From Guyanagaster necrorhizus (lineage: Eukaryota; Basidiomycota; Agaricomycetes; Agaricales; Physalacriaceae), in NCBI RefSeq assembly GCF_019112545.1, contig NW_025064940.1, forward strand, positions 124,001 through 188,000: a stretch of DNA of 64,000 nucleotides, read 5' to 3'. The translations under genes and the position numbers were made by a program. The notes beneath the pieces were generated by a model. The model ran no database searches. It was not told the DNA's origin and saw nothing but the letters and a program-made list of their open reading frames with translations. Positions 12,063 through 26,534 of the stretch are shown piece after piece (within the stretch, counting starts at the first letter, position 1; the number at the start of each line of letters is the position of its first letter).

Positions 12063-12533
12063 AGGCGGCACGGGTGATGAGAGCAAGAAACTTGAATCCG
12101 GATCGCATAGTTTAAATGTCATGATAGCTTGGCATATTCGACCGAGATGACACTGTCCGGCTCTTCCACGGTTCCGAAGACAAGGGAGAGTATACACTCG
12201 GAGCTTGCAGGACTAGTGCATGAATGCAAGCTAGTACCTCTGTCACCAAAACATCTCGGGCCCTGGAATGATGATCAATAATTCTCTTGTTGTTCCGACC
12301 CCGAACCGCGGCGACTTTCCAAAAGGAAAAATTGCACCTTGGATAGGTTGAGCATAAGAAATATCAAGATAACGTCTAGGCAGGATGAAAGACATGACAA
12401 GGCAGAAAGCCATTTCGGCGTTTGCCGCTGGAACCGAAAGGAACAAAGAAAGATTCTCATTATTTAGGCGCTTACAAGTTATGCAGTGACGTAGGTTCAT
12501 AATAACGGACTAAATGGTAAATATCCAACATAT
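12063..12533. other. Intergenic between halogenase and methyltransferase
   Basis: Open frames here on the minus strand lack domain features and overlap each other; I read this as the methyltransferase promoter and the halogenase 3' region. Confidence 0.5.
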
Positions 12534-14664
<2,131 letters not shown>

Positions 14665-16593
14665 GTTCAACTGGAACCAGAGTCGTTTAGTGCTCGTCGG
14701 TTGGATTGAAGATTGCAAGATTTCTGGGCGGGTATATCTTATATACCGACGGGCAGGCCATGAGAAAGCCTGTGTAGCGGCTTCGTCATGCGACCAAAAT
14801 AACGAAGATTGATGCCTTAGGATCCACCGAGCCATTCATTGCACATTTTGAGTCCTATTCCCGAGAGCCTCGCTGAAAGCAGAACCATCCCGATTTCTGT
14901 TGGGATATTCTTCGGACCTTATGAGGTTACCACCTGAAAATGAGGCCTGGCGGTGTCTACGGTCTCCACAGGGCATCCTTTCAAAACATTCTACAAGGTA
15001 GTTTGAAACCGCTATATCGCAAAAGGGGACGGAACGACTTACATGTAGATATCTGGATTACCGTGGATGAGAAATATCCCCGAGCAGTGTCAGCGGTCAA
15101 TATTAATGACGGGATGAAACAAGTCGATGACTGATAATAATGAAATGATTTCACGAGCTGCAACTATCCATAGCATCGTAGGTTCCGGGCACAGGGAGGA
15201 TCACAATGGCAATCAAGATGACAGGGTTCTCTTTTCAGGTCCATTCTGATAATAAACGCAATCAAGCGCCAGAAGCAAATGACCAGAGCAGGATTCGATC
15301 TCATTCAGAAGGTAGTATGAGACAAGCCTCTCCATTCCTCATGATACCGTAGAGAAGGATAGCGTCCGATATTCCAAGATATGCCCAGGGAGATAAAGTT
15401 CCGTTCAATAGGTAGGTGCCAGACATAGCGCAGGTACAGCATTTCTGAGCGGAACCGACTCTAAACGCCACTGTAGCCAGATACGGAATACCGAAACGCT
15501 GACCTGTAACCTACTATGTTACCCGCCATTCTTAAGTCGCGCTTTCGGACGGAGCATAATTTTAGAACGACTCGATAAGGAGAGACTTGTAACACGATTG
15601 AAAGTTCAGGTTGAAGACAAAATTCAAGTTGAAGGATGCTACGACGCAACTTAAAAATGTATGCGTAAGACCCACGAGTCACTGCATCAGATTTCCTACA
15701 AGGCCCGAGGTCTTTTCTGTAACTTACGTTACTTTTCACGTACATCAGGTGCCTTGCGATGATTTTCGTTGCGAATTACGGATTGGCTCTGAGGTGCGTG
15801 TCAAGTCATGAAATTCAAATTGGTCCAGAGAAATTCCCGCGCCACATCGGAATTTTTTCATTTCCATCTGTATCGTGAGTGGCATCGCGCTTGCCCTCTT
15901 ACATTGTCCTAATTCCCTGTGCCGATATTTTCTATCAGTATTTTATGTCTTTTTATAAGATTACGCTTGTTCAAAGAAGTATTGCATAAAGCATCGCTCA
16001 TCGATCGAGCTCCTTCGACAGACAGTAGCTGAAAACCAAACAGGGACTCTGGCCTATCAGCCGCGTTTGTATATAACACTGAGATTGATGGTTCACAGTT
16101 CCCAAGCTTGATCAGGTACTCTGGTGTGCAAAATTGATACTCTGAATGCGAGGGACAATGTTGACGTCGAGTTCGTTAGTCTCTGGCGATAGTTCAGTCA
16201 GGATTGGGCCATCTGGTCTGAACAACGTAGGTCAGATAAATCTTCCTTCGGCCTGGGTCTAAATTCACCGTTTCATTCTTCAGATACCTTATACTGCTAC
16301 TTCTCATCAATATACCAATACCATGTACTTAACTTATTTTGATCTACTTGTACTAGATTCTCCGGTACTACTTCCCATCAATAAGGTTTTATTCGATAGG
16401 TGACAGCCTTCATTTTTAGACCTTGCCATTCTCATTGCCATCTAAAAATAAAGAAATGGAAAACAAAGCAGTCAAAAATCTCCACATCGGCCCGGGGTCC
16501 GACGGCATTTTCAGTTGCGCCCCCACGCCTCTTCAACGCATCCACGCTAACAGCAGGATCAACTCATGTCACCCTTTCGTTCCTCCTCCCATC
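14665..16593. other. Long intergenic region between halogenase and GLTP genes
   Basis: About 1.9 kb without a readable domain on either strand. It should contain the divergent promoters of the halogenase and the GLTP gene. An in-frame upstream Met (16456) could extend the GLTP gene by 46 codons. Confidence 0.5.
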
Positions 16594-17435
16594 ATGCAGC
16601 CCTACTTTGAGACTGTAAAGGTACGTGGAGCATCTGGATTATCGTAAAATTTTACTCAGACCTTTCTACTCAGGTGAATAGGCATCTTCGTCGTCTAAAC
16701 TGCCGCCACTCAAGGGTCTTCCAAGTCGTTTGCAGATGTTCCCGTTCATCCTGAAGGCATCGATACACGTGCATTTCTCGAAGCCTCAGATGGTTTAGTA
16801 GGCATGTTCGACCTCCTCGGAACAGGCGTATTCGGATTCGTACAGGCTGATATTCGGTCGAATATCAAGGTGCGGCTAGTAGCTAGCTGGTCGGCTCTCT
16901 CTCATGATCCAACACTCGCTTTAGGATGTCCGTTCTCAATACGAGTCTATAGATCCAGCACCAGTGACGGTCGAATGCATGCTGCCAGGTTTGGCTTGTA
17001 TATATCCAGAACGCCACGCCCGGCCCCTGACATAGACGTAGGATCATGTGCACCTTCGCTCACCCGTCTCGTGCGGGGCCTCGCCTTCACCTGTCTCGCG
17101 CTGCAGAACATGCAGGCAGATCCCTCGCGTGATCTGCATGTCTGCTTCAAGACCTCATATGACACTGTTTTGAAGCACCATCACTCTTTCGTCATCAGGT
17201 CGGTGGTATACGTGAGTTTTTTTCGCGTACATTTAATTGTTCGCATTCGGTATTGATAACGAGGCAGATCGCCCTCCGTGCGGTACCCCACCGTAAGGAC
17301 TTCTACAATCGCATTGCCCAAGGCGCGCCGCATGATAAACTGGATGAGGATATGCGTCGCTGGTTGACGGGTCTTGATGGGATTGTTCAGCGTCTGAAAG
17401 AATTTCTGAAACAAGGAGGATTTGGCACAGTGTGA
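16594..17435 (+). CDS. Glycolipid-transfer-protein (GLTP) fold lipid transfer protein
   Basis: Five exons join in phase to 190 residues: 16594-16620, 16726-16869, 16925-16988, 17042-17211, 17268-17435. GLTP proteins are soluble all-helical carriers of sphingolipids between membranes. Seen: start YFETVK, the helix FLEASDGLVGMFDLLG, the headgroup-binding Asp/Asn/Lys in VQADIRSNIKDV, the helix RLVRGLAFTCLALQNMQ, the conserved His in HHHSFVIRSVVY, and the C-terminal IVQRLKEFLKQGGFG. The family Trp that stacks on the sugar (LLWL in GLTP and HET-C2) is Arg here (LTRLVRGL, codon in exon 4), closer to ceramide-1-phosphate carriers. No alternative splice site restores Trp. The start at 16594 matches the usual N-terminus. 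Confidence 0.9.
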
Positions 17436-18337
17436 TCATGAATTGGGAATTCAATGCACCTTTTTGTATAGAGTTCTAGTAGACCTATAGAATGGGACTA
17501 GTGATGCCGTCCTCTCTGAATCCAAAGTGTACTGTATGTTCTTCCCGACTTTCTCGTCGTTGTTCTAGCTCTTTATGACGTTTTCTCTCTCTCTTCTAGG
17601 CATCAATGTTTTAAAGTGTTTTACACGTCGTCCGATGAGATATGTTCATGAACCATCTAGTGCTTGCATCCTCGCGAGCCTTGTATGCGCGCGGTTTGTC
17701 GGGAGATCCACAGAGCGGTAGGACTGGTCTCGCCCCCCAGCAGGAACAATTTAGTGTTGACTTGCGTTCATTCAAAAAACAGTCTGAAAATAAATCGAAA
17801 CGAATCGCGTTTTTAACTAGCCCTATGAACTCTGATCTTTTATTCAGGAAAATTCAAGTAAAAAAAAAACGCCTAATGATTATAGAAAACGAGAATGATC
17901 TACAGCACGGATGGATTTTCATATGTTGGTTTTTTCCTCTTGCGCACCTTCAACCGAGTCTCGCTTCCAACGGTGTGTAATTCTACTGTGTATCTGCTCT
18001 TTAGTAGTATTGCAGGCTTGGGGCAAATGGAAATAGCGATTCTAAAAATATCCGGGTACCCCGGCAATGATCCGTTGCGTCATCCTGGAGAAAACTTCCT
18101 CGGTCCACGACCTACCGCCTGTCTAAAAGTTAGTACTTCCTTTCCCTCATTCACTATCCTATGATGCACAAGCTGGGCCTTTTTGATCTTTCATGAAACT
18201 ATCTTATTTCTACAACGGTATCTGATACCATTCTAAATTGGCCTGTCTCTCTGTCTTCGTTTTGCTGACTGCACCATTTTTTTCAGGTATCGAGATGGAA
18301 GTCGGTCACAAATTATGATGTTACATCCCAATACATT
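17436..18337. other. Intergenic
   Basis: Plus-strand open frames here (17642-17980, 17895-18164) show no recognisable domain and overlap each other. I see no gene I can support. Confidence 0.5.
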
Positions 18338-18714
18338 TCATTCATACATTAATCTGCAAGTCAAGAACGCCCACACGTCCGAGAACACTCCCCCCTGTTC
18401 CTCTTCCAGAGTCAACAGGCTCTGAGACTCCAGGCCGTAGATGCCGTCGGAGGTGTACGTCACCGAGTACCAGTTTTCGTCGTAGTCGGAACCAGAATCA
18501 GAACTCTTCGTCGAGGGCGGTTTCTTTGCTATGTGAAATGAGCAACCACGCGAAGGAAAGTAGAAACTGCACGTACTCGATGGTGGCACTTTCGTCACGG
18601 AGTCCTTTCGCTGATCTAGTTTCCCCGAGGCGCTCTTTCCCTCAGCTGCTGACAAGTAAACCAGTGAGAAATCAGCGTGCGCGGTGTAGTAGAGACGGAC
18701 GTACTGTTGGGCAT
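18338..18714 (-). CDS. Small acidic hypothetical protein
   Basis: Three exons fit: a 10-base first exon (18705-18714, MPN plus one base), a middle exon beginning near 18649 and ending just before a GTACGTGC donor near 18575, and a last exon from about 18529 to 18338. The joined product is about 90 residues, with a basic Lys/Ser/Pro-rich N-terminal half and a C-terminal half rich in acidic and Tyr/Trp residues (SDYDENWYSVTYTSDG). I do not recognise it. Phase is kept across both introns, which argues for a real gene. There is no signal peptide or membrane segment. Confidence 0.5.
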
Positions 18715-19921
18715 TGGTTCCCTAAGTATCTTGGAGTCATAGATCGTAGTTGGAAGGTGGGGGCTTAGTCAAGAGGGAAGGGAGCTCCAAGTGGCTTATA
18801 AAGGGACTGGACCGGTGGGCCGGCGGATCTAAGCCAAAAGAGAAGCGGAAGCGGGCGGGCCTTGGTATCCAGACTGAGCTCGAGCAATCTGTCCTTTACT
18901 AGAAGAGGGTTGCTCTTATACAGTTACTTTGGTATTACTACTACTCGGATATTGCGATGGGGCATTATTAACACAGCTGCGGTGATAGGTGACAAAATCC
19001 TAGCTGTCATTGATGTGGATAGAGCTATGAATTAGTCTTTCCCAAAAGTGCTAATTTACTTATTCAAATCAAATTATTAATATTTTTCATCTATAAGTCA
19101 CCAAAAAAAATCCTTTTAGCCTCGCCCAAACCTCGATAATTATCTGGTAGGCTCCTCACAGTAAAAGGCAAACAACAAAGATAACGTCTCTTCCAGAGCG
19201 ACCCCGTCCAGGTTCTCACGCAGAGTCAGCTGGTCGACCAACCCGTGTGTTGAGCGTAGCAAGAGTGGGCTGCAAGTGTTCTTCACATCAAGCAATCGGG
19301 CTTCCTCAGCGGATGAAAGGTGAGGCCTTCCAATGAAATATCACACGTTCCCTGGGAACGGCGAGTCTGTTCCACGTGCGTACTGTCGTCTTCGAAATCA
19401 GTCAGACAACCGAAATTTGGCTCTCACGGCGTCTACTCTTGCTACTTGGAACTCTAGGCTTTTCAGCGCCTTCGAATAGGCGACCAGTACGGATCTGAGT
19501 TTCAGCATCCATCGTTCAGCACAAATCCCTCAATGGCCGGTCAGAACAAGTCTCCGAATTGATTGCGGCATTCCTTGAGGCTTTTACAAGGAGGACACAT
19601 GCACGGTTTCCTATCGCTGAACGAAATGAAGGCTTCTTTGCCACACAGCCTGCCAAGGAAGGCCATGATGATAACAGATATCCTCGAGGATATACACAGG
19701 CAGGAATCTGGCAAGAACATAAGCTTCCGTTGGCCATCAGACGAGACCACCCACGGTCAGCAGATACACCGAATAGCAGGCACGTACGACTTATTTCCGG
19801 GAACCGCTCATCTCAGTCGGCTACTCTCCATTCAAGTCCTTACCGGTACATCATTGACTGAATCCGGATTCTTATATCGTACATTGACCATTTATACATT
19901 CCCACACCAAAGGAATCTGCT
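18715..19921. other. Intergenic
   Basis: AT-rich from about 18990 to 19100. Open frames at 19516-20114 on both strands are mutually overlapping, with no domain signal; the plus-strand one runs into the 3' end of the hydrolase gene and is taken as a shadow. Confidence 0.5.
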
Positions 19922-21220
19922 TCAGAGCCTTGACCGTGAAGGGTCAGCTCGACGACACTCGGGTTTCACCCCAATGGTATCCAACACATCACAGATCGTC
20001 TCTGCCAGCAAATTCGGTTTCTCCTGCACAATCATGTGCCCCACACCTCTGACCCGTGTCACAGAGGCCACATACCGACCTTGCGACGCATCAATGAGGC
20101 AGTCTTGGAAGTAATCGGGGCTAGAATACAATCAACAACGGTTAAAAGCCTGTGCATAGAAGGGTGGACTGACACTAAATCATTGTATGTCCCCCAGATC
20201 ACATGCACCGGCACCGCGTGACAGACCTTCGCGAGCTTAGTGGTTGCCTCGAAGTGCCCATCGACGTCTGGATAAGACATGGCTTCTTGCTTTCTATCAC
20301 ACTTGAGCGTGACTCCTCCCTGCTGGTGTTCCCGCAGTCCGTGTTTCTGGGGAGCCGTTAAGCTTCTGACAATGTCAGTATTATCGATTACTCACGACAA
20401 ATATATCCAGGACTCTATTATCCCAGACCCTCCATGGAAACCTCCCGGCGAGCCAGCCATGTGCATCGTCTTTCCCTGTCCACCGGTCCCGTCGAATGCT
20501 TGTCGCGCATACCGCACCCTCCATCGTCGCCATACGGTCGGCAAAGTGAGCTCGGAAAACATCCTCTGTGATCATAGTGGGCTCAATGAGGACCAAACCA
20601 GCATATGGAGGCGAGCTTTGGGTAGTCAGCATCCTTGAATGACGGTATCAGCTTCAGCTCGGGGGAATATAGACGGCTGGACTTGCATGGCTCCGGCTCC
20701 GGCTGAATGACCTAGTCCGACTATCCGGTGCCCTCTCATCGGAGACGAACGAACGAATGAGGCGATTGCAGGGGCCCATTCGCATATGGCTAATGCCCTC
20801 TTTCAGTATTGCACCAGCAAAGGAAATATCAATGGGACATACAAACACCTTCAGGCCGTTCCCTCAACGCGCTCTCGTTCACTACTGCAGCGTCGCCGTG
20901 ATTCTGCCAGTCAAACGCCCATGCTTCACGTATTCTATGCCTCGGAGATTTGGCTCCTTGAATATCAAAAATTCGTTCGATAGTCGGCTCCCATTGTTCT
21001 TTGTCTGCAGCTCAAAGATAGGTAAAGCAACCAGGATTGACGATGAAGAACAAAACTCACGAGATCCGATGCAATGAGCAAAGATTAATGTGAGCCCATC
21101 AACATTTTCCTTGCTGGCGCCTGGTGTCCTGTATCTTCTTGCTGTCATCTTCAGTGCTGGTCCTTTTCGACCATCAATAGGCGGCGATACACCATTCAAA
21201 ACAAAGAGCTTGCTGTTCAT
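19922..21220 (-). CDS. Alpha/beta-fold hydrolase (toxin-biosynthesis-protein-like family)
   Basis: Exons are readable on the minus strand from Met 21220 (MNSKLFVLNGVSPP). Seen in order: KMTARRYRTPGAS, GLTLIFAHCIGSHKEQWEPT (oxyanion-loop strand), AWAFDWQNHGDAA, the nucleophile elbow GLGHSAGAGAM with Ser, then PYAGLVLIEPTM, a cap region, PVHVIWGTYNDLV (acid region), and GVGHMIVQEKPNLLAETI with the catalytic His. This block order is that of fungal alpha/beta hydrolases annotated as toxin-biosynthesis or AB-hydrolase-1 proteins; the natural substrate is unknown. About six exons are needed, and I fixed some boundaries only approximately. It lies 1.2 kb from its nearest annotated neighbour and its promoter faces right. 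Confidence 0.8.
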
Positions 21221-23379
21221 GGTGGCTGCCCTTGTCAGGTTATGTCGGTGAAGTATCTGTGGCAGTAAACGGAGAAGAAGAGCGAATCCATGGCAGATAT
21301 TATAGCGTTGCCTGAGTTAAAGTGACTGTTCGAGTGAAGGTTACGCGCCTTCTGGAATCGGTTCCAAACCAATTCTGGATTACCCAAAAAGGTCGGAACC
21401 CTAACCCTACGTGGTACTGTCACCGTCTTGCCAGCGACCATGTCCTTCTCGAACAAATGCGATGGGGGTAATAGCCGTGGCTTAATTTCGTTACGGAAAA
21501 ATAATACAAAGGCTCTTTTGGTTTCATAGTGCTCACTTGTCTCTAGTTTGGTGTCTCTTTGGCTGGGATTTGGTACTGCCTTGTCAATGGCTCCGCCTGG
21601 CACGCTGATCCATTACTGGGCTGATAGCGCGCTATACTGGACCTTTTCAATCGTGACGATCCGTTATTTTTGGATGAATGCTCGCGGCTTCCAGGTGGCA
21701 AACGTTCTTCACTTCGGTCTTCCCCAAGGATATACCACGAGATACCTTCAACGGTCTGGGGCTGTTCTCGCAGTCATTCTGCATACACACCATCTCTGCC
21801 CGTCTACGCCCCAAGTATCTTCTTCCCCCCTGCCAGATGTGGTTAGTGTGAGTGGCGCCCTGTCTGAACACTGGTTCTTCGTCGTACTAATCCATTCGTG
21901 CAGCCTATCCTCGGAACCAGAATCCAGTAGCCACAAGAAGCGCAGGATATGTGTCACTTCAATGTCTCAGCCGCATTCTCGACGATAGGTGTTCATGCAG
22001 CTATGACTTTCCAGATGCATTTCAAGAACCATCAATGTTCCCACCTAGAGTCATTGAGCATTCCAAATTAACAACTTCAGGATATGACTCAGCTCCGGCG
22101 AGCGCTTGTATCGATCAGCGCGCGGAGGTCTGTGCATATGAGTCTCCCCTTTCTCTTATAGCCTGATCCAGATTGTACCACAATGTAGAATTGGCTTCTC
22201 ATGAAGACCCCGGGCTCGATTCCAACCCGGTTTTCTGTTCATCTACTCCTCTTCAGAAGTCCTGTTTCCTTCCAGCGGCGGTAGACACCTCCGTCCTTCA
22301 TGGAGCTCTCGAGCCAAGCCATATTTGTTCCATCGATGACGGCCTCTAGAACTGGGCTTATAAATTCGCCGCACGAAGAGAACGGCAGACTCGTCTCCCG
22401 CATCTAGACGTCATGCCTGCTCCTCTTCTCTTCTCATTCGTTCTTTTTTATTGGGTTGCTAGAATCATCGAGTAGGTAGGTATTCAGAGCGGTACCGTCT
22501 ATACGTCATTACATCTGGTTCTCGAGTCAGATATGATTACTGAAAGGCCGATATTATCAATATGATCTCTTCCCTGAAAACCATAAGGATAAACCTCGAA
22601 GGAGGTTCTAAAGTGAAGGTTGCCAATTGAGATCTAGATGTAGTTGAGCACTTCTGCTGGTCTGACGAAAGCGAAGTAAATACTCAACAAATTGGTAGAA
22701 ATTAAGCACCCATGTTAATAGGTAAATTCAGCATTTCCTATGCCAGAATATTAAACTCAAGCATGGATAATAGAAAGAGAATTGTAACAGCCGCTTATTG
22801 GCAAAGAATAAAAATAAAAACGGCTCCCAAGACATTGTGACAATGAAGGAAATGACGATCCCGCTAATCCAGCCCGTGAGCAAGCGGAAATACTAGTTTT
22901 AACGAAGTAAACACGCGGTAGTAACCGGTCCGAACGTTCCGACATAAGGGATCTCCGGTCCGATGGCCGCTTTGTCTCGAACTTGCATGTCGTCTCTCTT
23001 GTTCCCTCTCGCAGTGGCTCTATCGACGCGTTCTTTGGTCGCCTAACTGGTGGATTTTACTTGTGATATTGAGAAAAGCTTTTATCTGTGCGTATTTCCA
23101 CTCCTTCCTTTCAAGCAAGCGCTCATCGTTCCTCAAAAGTCGCACGGAAAAAGTGTTCCAGGGGTTTACTTTTGCCCTTGAAATCTCTTCATTTACACTT
23201 TTTTTGGGTGGTGTATAGCTATACTTGAGGATTAGATGCCATTGTGGTGAACCTTTACAGTGAATTGTGAGCCGAAAAATATATTCCAGCACAGAATTGA
23301 GTAACATTTGTTTAGGTGCCTTTAAAGGAGAATATTAGACAAATCCCGCCAAGAAAAGAGCCTGCGTTGCGTGGCTGAT
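21221..23379. other. Long intergenic region without a supported gene
   Basis: Overlapping open frames on both strands (21235-21603, 21548-21988 and others) lack recognisable domains or consistent splice structure. Part of it must hold the promoters of the divergent hydrolase and the disordered-protein gene. Confidence 0.45.
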
Positions 23380-24995
23380 ATGGATATCACTCCCGATGCA
23401 TCGCTAACCATGGACGTCGATAATTTGGAGGATGAAATACCTTCGTCGTCGCCGAACAATAGCGGACATGTTTTGTGGAAGGCATCTCAGACCACCAACG
23501 CTGCACTTCGCGACCTTATCGTGGAGTCATCAGAGAGCGTGCCCGATCCTTGTATGGTTGTTTTCATAGAAAAGAATCGAGTCGCTGACATTCCATAGCC
23601 CTTAGTAAACGCATCCCCAGGTGGGATGGACCTAGTTCCCCTCAAGAGCATCGGAGATCTACCCCATATGATATGAGACGTCGCCCTCCGCGACGATCAT
23701 CATCCACTGTACTTCAGCCTGTCACTTCCACATCTTCTAATTTGTCTGGTACCACAACCTCAGTGGATACAAAGGCTTTAATCGGTCTCATCGTAACGGT
23801 ACAGGGCCCTAAATCTGGTGACGAGAACTCGGAGCGGGTTTCAGCGGCAAAGATGAAGACGAGGCAGAAAGACAGGGCCGTGGCAGGAAGCAAGACCGGA
23901 CGTAGTTCCATGTTTCCACCTCCCACCCCACAAGGCAAAGGCAAAGGAAGAGCACAGGGTTCTTGCATGAACGCTGACAAGAGGCGTCGCAGCGGCACTT
24001 TTACCGTGCCGGTGCCCTCTTTGTTGGATTCTGCTTCGACAGCAACATGTTCGGACGTTTCTATGCTTGATGCTAGTCCAGACGGCATAGACGTCGAACG
24101 TGCGGTTTTGGCACCACCTCCACACCCTGTGTTGATTCCCAGCCACTGCGAGGTTGCTTCGGGACACGGCAAAGCATCATTAGACAGCAAGGCCCCAAAG
24201 CCACCACTGCCGCGCTCGCGAAACGCACCCGACAAACGTCCGTCTACTCCGTCCGTCGTCGTCAAACCCACTCCGAGCAACGATGTAGAACACGTTGCGC
24301 CAACTCGAAGAACGAATAAGTTATCTCAAACCCGATTAAGCGACAGCGAGAAGGCAAAAACTGGCTTGTCTTCCAAGACAACTAGCGCTCCTACTGGACA
24401 AAGCAAACATTCGTCGGTCGGGAGTCTCAGACGTTCATCTTCTGTTAAACGGACAGAAGCCATCAGGAAAGCGTTGGCTGAAGTCTCTTTGCCATCGACA
24501 TCCAAGAGAAACGAGGGTCAATCACTGCCCTCGATTTCCATAGGTGATTCCATCGGGCAAGGCAGCCATTCGTCCAGCCGCAGCGTGACGCCTCTACCTA
24601 CTCTTTCATCCAACCGAACCCGTCCCTCTGCGTCCAAGAACTCCTCAGCAGCGTCATCACGATCCATATCTCGGCAACCCCCATCTCAATCGCCCATCGC
24701 AACTCAACAGGAGCCCCCAAGTACAGACCCTTTTTACCGCCCTCCTCCTCGAATGTTGGGTATGGGCGTGCGTCGAATCAGTTCAGCGCCAACAGCTCCG
24801 CATGCAGATAGGCCATTGCCCACACAGCAAAAAGGTTTTAAGCCGCCACTCCTCACGGGAAGCCAAGTACCAAAATCTGTGGAGAGGCCGCCTCTTTCCC
24901 CTCGGAAGGAGCCCTCATCGGACGATACCTCTTTTGACTGCTCCTTCGATCTGGATCCGGAGGAGCTAGATAATGCAATGCAGGAGTTTGACTAG
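23380..24995 (+). CDS. Hypothetical intrinsically disordered protein
   Basis: Two exons (23380-23551, 23599-24995) join in phase to 522 residues. The first ATG of the frame is at 23380 (MDITPDASLTMDVDNLEDE). The protein is rich in Ser, Pro, Arg and Lys throughout, with basic stretches (RRRPPRRSSS, KGKGRAQ), proline runs (FPPPTPQGKG, PPPHPV), SPxR-like sites (PPLSPRKEP), and an acidic C-terminus (CSFDLDPEELDNAMQEFD). Both ends are acidic and could be interaction motifs. I recognise no folded domain. Many Ser/Thr-Pro sites would suit regulation by proline-directed kinases; this is inference only. A nuclear role is possible but not shown. Confidence 0.7.
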
Positions 24996-25158
24996 TGTTT
25001 CTCATTTACTTTCATTTTACTTCATTCGGGGTAAATGTTGTATTTACTTTCTCTCTACCCAAGCATTAATTTACTCACCCGCATTTGGTCTATGTACCAC
25101 GTGACAATTGTTCAGCTAAAATAAAATAGAATGTTTTCACCTTCACTCGATTTCCACC

Positions 25159-25368
25159 ATGGACGCGCCATTGAATCCACCGACACGAATACAGCCTTTC
25201 TCAGTGACATCCATCTCAACTAAAAGCACCCAGAAACGAATCGATGCTTTTATGAGCGAATTCCAGGCTCGTACGACAGCGGCGCAGGGAATAAACACAG
25301 CTGTGACAGTGCAGCTGCAGAACTTGCGGGATGCGCTACGTGAAGAGCATGAGAGGAGGAAGAAGTGA
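25159..25368 (+). CDS. Small coiled-coil hypothetical protein
   Basis: A single exon encodes 69 residues, starting in the context CCACCATGGAC, a strong eukaryotic start. The N-terminal third is Pro/Thr/Ser-rich (LNPPTRIQPFSVTS). The rest is a continuous amphipathic helix (RIDAFMSEFQARTTAAQGI, QLQNLRDALREEHERRKK) likely to form a coiled coil. It could be a small subunit of a larger assembly. I do not recognise the family. It sits 163 bases downstream of the disordered-protein gene on the same strand. Confidence 0.6.
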   Translation: MDAPLNPPTRIQPFSVTSISTKSTQKRIDAFMSEFQARTTAAQGINTAVTVQLQNLRDALREEHERRKK

Positions 25369-25792
25369 AATTAAGGTTAGTGCGTAGATGCTATTGGTAG
25401 CTTCGATACGTTAACGTTCACAACGCAAGGGGCCAGACGTTGCTGTTAATAATCTAACCATTCGGAGCCGCTGAAGTGGTGGTTCCTCGGCGTATTCTTA
25501 TCTGGACTGGCAAGGTAGATATCACCGTGATACAAGTCGCCACTGAGAGTACGGAGTTGGTACAATATTGTTAGGTCGATATACCGAAGCACATCTTGAT
25601 AAATGCTTTTAGATATTCTTCCATGAAGAAAGTGCAGACTGTAGATTTTTTTTTTCATATTTTCGAAAATTATTCAAAAATACCGAAAGGTTTTGCTGAG
25701 TCATCTCATGATAACATGTGACACTTCTTGCCCCCCGCTCTGCCTTCCTCTGCCACTGTAATTTTATTGCTCCATTCTCATTCTCCTTGTAT
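25369..25792. other. Intergenic, promoter side of the E2 gene
   Basis: Contains a T tract at 25647-25656 and an AT-rich stretch; no gene seen. Confidence 0.5.
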
Positions 25793-26534
25793 ATGGCCCT
25801 GCCCAAGGTATGTTCTCCAGCATTTCATTTCTCTTCATTTCTCATTTCCTCGCCATCCTTCTCGGATCACAGCGGATTATCAAGGTAATCGTCTTTTTAA
25901 GTGCTCGCTCGCGTGCACACACTCAGAACCATCGTATGCACAGGAAACCGAGCGACTGGTAGCAGACCCAGCTCCGGGAATAACAGCTGCGCCGCATGAA
26001 GACAATTTACGATATTTCGATGTTACCATTCAGGGTCCTGATGGGAGTCCGTTTGCCAGTGCGTTCGCCTGTTCAGTAATGAGTCGGTAGTGACTGGATA
26101 TGTCCCATGCAGACGGTGTTTTCAAGCTGGAGCTATTCCTTCCCGAAGAATACCCCATGACTCCTCCAAAGGTTCGCTTCCTGACCAAGATCTACCACCC
26201 CAACATCGGTACGTTGCGACGACGAGCAAGTGCTTTTTGTGATTTCACTTACAGAGGTAATAGATAAACTCGGACGAATCTGTTTAGATATCCTGAAAGG
26301 TACGTTGGTTATCCTTTCTTTCATCATGTGTGATTGACTGACCGATTGCCTATGAAAGATAAATGGTCGCCTGCTCTTCAAATCCGCACCGTCTTGCTGT
26401 CGATACAGGCATTACTCAGTGCGCCAAATCCTGATGATCCCCTCGCGACCGACGTTGCGAAGCATTATAAGGAGAACGAGAAGGATGCACAGCGTGTCAG
26501 TCAGGAGTGGACACAGTTGTACGCTTCTGCTTAG
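25793..26534 (+). CDS. ubc13: Ubiquitin-conjugating enzyme E2 N (Ubc13 type)
   Basis: Six exons join in phase to 149 residues: 25793-25807, 25873-25884 (only 12 bases), 25944-26058, 26113-26208, 26264-26299, 26359-26534. Ubc13 with a Uev partner builds Lys63-linked ubiquitin chains for DNA-damage tolerance. Seen: [18 protein letters not shown], the family turn [36 protein letters not shown] (HPN motif), the active-site Cys in [17 protein letters not shown], and [20 protein letters not shown] as in human UBE2N. Length equals the usual 150 or so. Two other acceptors would insert residues before DKLGR or shift frame, so I chose the one that restores the family sequence. Confidence 0.97.

Noticed and set aside
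12243..12500. Minus-strand frame between methyltransferase and halogenase
   Set aside because: No domain, overlapping alternatives, and the methyltransferase has a better start at 12062.
19559..20114. Open plus-strand frame of 183 codons
   Set aside because: It overlaps the 3' end of the alpha/beta hydrolase on the other strand, whose motifs are clear, and shows no domain of its own.
22195..22245. Stretch resembling a tRNA T-arm (GGCTCGATTCC)
   Set aside because: No matching acceptor, D or anticodon stems could be found around it.
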